Part shown: positions 5,168-6,732 of the stretch, in pieces
How the letters are laid out: each line of letters begins with the position of its first letter
Numbering within the stretch: position 1 is the stretch's first letter
Assembly (NCBI GenBank): GCA_964513275.1
Contig: CAZELN010000038.1
Span: 1 to 6,732, forward strand
Origin: UBA12478 sp964513275
GTDB taxonomy: Bacteria; Patescibacteriota; Patescibacteriia; UBA9934; GWF2-40-263
Direction: 5' to 3'
DNA: 6,732 bases
Made by a program: the position numbers and the translations under genes
The notes under the pieces: generated by a model
What the model saw: only the letters and a program-made list of their open reading frames with translations
Databases searched by the model: none
Told to the model about the DNA's origin: nothing

Positions 5168-5748
5168 ATGACGCCTGCGTCCAGAAGTGCCTGATAATGT
5201 TCAGGAGCAAATCGGTAGAGGTATTCGATGATCTTTCCTCGCACCGGCGTCTGGTCGAGTCCCATGCGCTTAGCAAAGTCCTCGATTCGTTTAAGAGCTT
5301 CCTGCCTTTGATTCTCATCTTCGAGCAGTAATTCGATTTCCGCGAGCTCATATCCAAAATCACAGACATCTAAATCGATATGGAATCCTTCTCTCTCATA
5401 TGATTTTCGTTCCTTCACAATTTTCGCGAACGGTTTGTATCCAGTGTTCGTGAGGTCAGCTTCCAGTGAGTCCACTACAGGGAGTTTTAAAAATGTGCGA
5501 ATCCCAGCTTCATCCTCAATTTCGTCATACGCTGTTCCACCAAGTTTATGTCCGAGCTCATGGACTCGACGCTTGAGCTCAAATCGGCCTGAACGCTTGC
5601 GTAGCCAGTGATCCTGTTTCGTCAACGAAAAATCCTTCGTATCAAAATAGATATCCTCGTTGGTGACAGCCTTGAGGAACGTAGCACCTTCAAGGAGTCG
5701 CACTTCTTGCTCGGGTGTGAGTTTAAATTTCTTTTCTACTTCGATCAT
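5164..5748 (-). CDS. CYTH-domain phosphohydrolase (thiamine-triphosphatase-like)
   Basis: The 194-residue product belongs to the CYTH (CyaB/ThTPase) triphosphate tunnel family, which binds triphosphorylated substrates with divalent metal. The signature ExExK is Glu3, Glu5 and Lys7 in MIEVEKKFKL. Further tunnel residues are seen in YFDT (34-37), DHWLRKRSGRFELKRR (46-61), KERKSYE (112-118) and LDVCDFGYELAEIELLLED (126-144). GKIIEYL (171-177) gives the C-terminal lysine. The motif order and the strand around DHWLRKR resemble vertebrate thiamine triphosphatase more than class IV adenylate cyclase, but bacterial members may instead hydrolyse inorganic triphosphate or other nucleotides. The ATG at 5748 puts the ExExK motif at the usual N-terminus; an in-frame start 15 codons earlier adds unrelated residues and crosses the promoter. 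First gene of the operon. Confidence 0.88.
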   Translation of the reverse strand: MIEVEKKFKLTPEQEVRLLEGATFLKAVTNEDIYFDTKDFSLTKQDHWLRKRSGRFELKRRVHELGHKLGGTAYDEIEDEAGIRTFLKLPVVDSLEADLTNTGYKPFAKIVKERKSYEREGFHIDLDVCDFGYELAEIELLLEDENQRQEALKRIEDFAKRMGLDQTPVRGKIIEYLYRFAPEHYQALLDAGVI

Positions 5749-5754
5749 ATCGGC

Positions 5755-5760
5755 TAAAAT
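5755..5760 (+). promoter_or_regulatory. -10 element for the rightward membrane protein gene
   Basis: TAAAAT matches the -10 consensus in five of six positions. Initiation about 7-8 nt downstream falls at or next to the ATG at 5769, again implying a leaderless or near-leaderless transcript. It shares two base pairs with the minus-strand -10, so the two promoters may compete for RNA polymerase. No clear -35 is visible. Confidence 0.4.
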
Positions 5761-5764
5761 CTTA
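5759..5764 (-). promoter_or_regulatory. -10 element for the CYTH-mutY operon
   Basis: On the minus strand TAAGAT is preceded by TGG, giving an extended -10 (TGGTAAGAT). Initiation about 7 nt downstream would fall a few bases before the ATG at 5748, giving an almost leaderless mRNA. No good -35 is seen at proper spacing, and no Shine-Dalgarno sequence is present. Confidence 0.4.
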
Positions 5765-5768
5765 CCAT

Positions 5769-6732
5769 ATGACACAAACATCAAAACAGGCACCCGTCAT
5801 GACGGCCCTCTTCGCGATCATTGCCGTTGTCGTCGTCCTTCTGGCGATCGCCGCATTCATTGAGATGCGAGACAAAGAGTCCTCAGCAAGCGTGGCCGAA
5901 CCGGTCATTGAGGCCGTCGTTGAGGAAGAAGAATCAGAGCCGGCTCCGGTGTACTTTGCGACAATGACGCATTTGGAAGGTGGATGGACACAGGCACTCG
6001 AGGCGAGACCATTTTTCGATAGACAGGCATCGCTTCTGCGTATGGCTTATGATCTTGCCGAAGACTACGATGCCGTGATTACGATCGAGTCTGAAATTCC
6101 GATGGCCGAAGCGATGATCAAGTGGGATGACAACCTCTTGCAGGAGGCTCTTGATCGCGGACAAGGAGTGGGGACGCATTGTGACATCGATCCAAAGACG
6201 GAATTCACCACCGAGGAAATGATCCAGGAGTTTGCGTTGCGCAAAGCCGCGGTCGATGCGCTGGTTGATCCGAGTGAAAACCTCGGCTGCGCCGGAGGTG
6301 GAGGACCAAGTGATTGGTATGTTGGTGCGATTGGCGCTGGATTCAAGTATCTCGATGGGATTGTTGGTTTCCACTATCTCGCTCTCCCGATTTCTGAACG
6401 GCCTGACGGATGGATCGATCGAACCATTACACAAGAGTATTATCACTACGCTGTGCCTGTTGAGGAAGAAAAGCGATTCTATCCGTTTGTCATTTCCGAA
6501 GTGGGATTTGTGGAGGATCCTGATGGGGAACTCGTCGTCAGTGCGGGAGACATCGGAGCGATTCAATCCATTGCCGAGCTTGATGGGGAGGAGGGTTGGG
6601 AAGGAGATTGTGATGGACCCTGTGAGTTCACGCGTGAGGATGTTGATGTGTTAGTTGATCGTATCCGTTCGGTCGTCGAGTCACGAGATACGAGTCGATT
6701 GATGAAACTTCAGGTCTATATTGCCACCCAAT
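5769..6732 (+). CDS. Membrane-anchored extracytoplasmic protein, possibly polysaccharide-deacetylase-like; 3' end outside window
   Basis: This frame runs without a stop from the ATG at 5769 to the window edge: 321 codons, third gene-size frame on the plus strand and diverging from the CYTH gene. The product has a short basic N-terminus, one hydrophobic segment at about 11-31 (MTALFAIIAVVVVLLAIAAF), an acidic linker (about 43-60), and a soluble domain starting at VYFATMTHLEGGW (61-73). His68 (MTHLEGG), Glu107 (ITIESE), His137 in GVGTHCDID and the Gly-rich LGCAGGGGPSDWY (172-184) are spaced like metal-site and active-site loops of the glycoside hydrolase/deacetylase (NodB-like) barrel. I cannot align a clean TFDDG motif, so this is a weak assignment. 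Cys139, Cys174, Cys281 and Cys285 could form disulfides outside the cell. An ATG at 5799 is an alternative start. A role in modifying cell-surface polymers is inferred. Confidence 0.75.
   Translation, partial: MTQTSKQAPVMTALFAIIAVVVVLLAIAAFIEMRDKESSASVAEPVIEAVVEEEESEPAPVYFATMTHLEGGWTQALEARPFFDRQASLLRMAYDLAEDYDAVITIESEIPMAEAMIKWDDNLLQEALDRGQGVGTHCDIDPKTEFTTEEMIQEFALRKAAVDALVDPSENLGCAGGGGPSDWYVGAIGAGFKYLDGIVGFHYLALPISERPDGWIDRTITQEYYHYAVPVEEEKRFYPFVISEVGFVEDPDGELVVSAGDIGAIQSIAELDGEEGWEGDCDGPCEFTREDVDVLVDRIRSVVESRDTSRLMKLQVYIATQ

Noticed and set aside
4574..5194. 206-codon plus-strand frame opposite mutY
   Set aside because: It is antisense to a confidently identified MutY with all catalytic motifs, and the product has no recognisable features.
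5934..6566. 210-codon minus-strand frame opposite the membrane-anchored protein
   Set aside because: The plus frame has a membrane anchor, an acidic linker and motif-like loops and stays open throughout; the minus frame has none of these.
1..6732. tRNA genes, CRISPR array, insertion sequence or attachment sites
   Set aside because: No cloverleaf with a TTC arm, no regularly spaced direct repeats, and no transposase or integrase frame was seen on either strand.

Overview
This 6.7 kb bacterial window holds seven protein genes, two of them cut by the window edges, plus one strong candidate for an undescribed structured RNA. Genes are packed tightly, several overlap, and Shine-Dalgarno sequences are mostly absent. 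The repair proteins are short: a MutY without its NUDIX domain and a bare MGMT catalytic domain. UGA is used as a stop, so this is not a UGA-recoding lineage. Together this fits a streamlined genome such as a member of the Patescibacteria/CPR, but that placement is inference; no rRNA or ribosomal protein is present to prove it.

Region 1 (1-2075): the 3' 2 kb of a large lipoprotein gene entering from the left edge. Its reading frame stays open to the window start and shows a lipobox there, so the internal TTG and ATG starts near 59-71 are not the real start. It has markedly higher GC and C/G-ending codons than the rest, and a terminator hairpin follows it.

Region 2 (2076-3564): an ECF-like sigma factor preceded by a plausible promoter and a perfect palindrome directly before its ATG. 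It overlaps a small single-span membrane protein placed where an anti-sigma factor would be. After that gene come an extended -10 promoter, about 210 nt of highly structured non-coding RNA (closing helix plus UUCG, GAAA and GCAA hairpins), a 17-bp terminator, and a REP-like palindrome. This sigma/membrane protein/RNA cassette is the most interesting part of the window.

Region 3 (3565-5748, minus strand): four genes, read from right to left: a CYTH/thiamine-triphosphatase-like phosphohydrolase, MutY adenine glycosylase, a nucleoside 2-deoxyribosyltransferase-like protein, and an O6-alkylguanine-DNA alkyltransferase domain. Every junction is a 4-nt ATGA or GTGA stop/start overlap, so they probably form one translationally coupled operon for nucleotide handling and base-damage repair.

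Region 4 (5749-6732): a 20-bp divergent spacer with two back-to-back -10 elements that overlap, both implying nearly leaderless mRNAs. It is followed by a membrane-anchored extracytoplasmic protein, cut at the right edge, that may have a polysaccharide-deacetylase-like fold.
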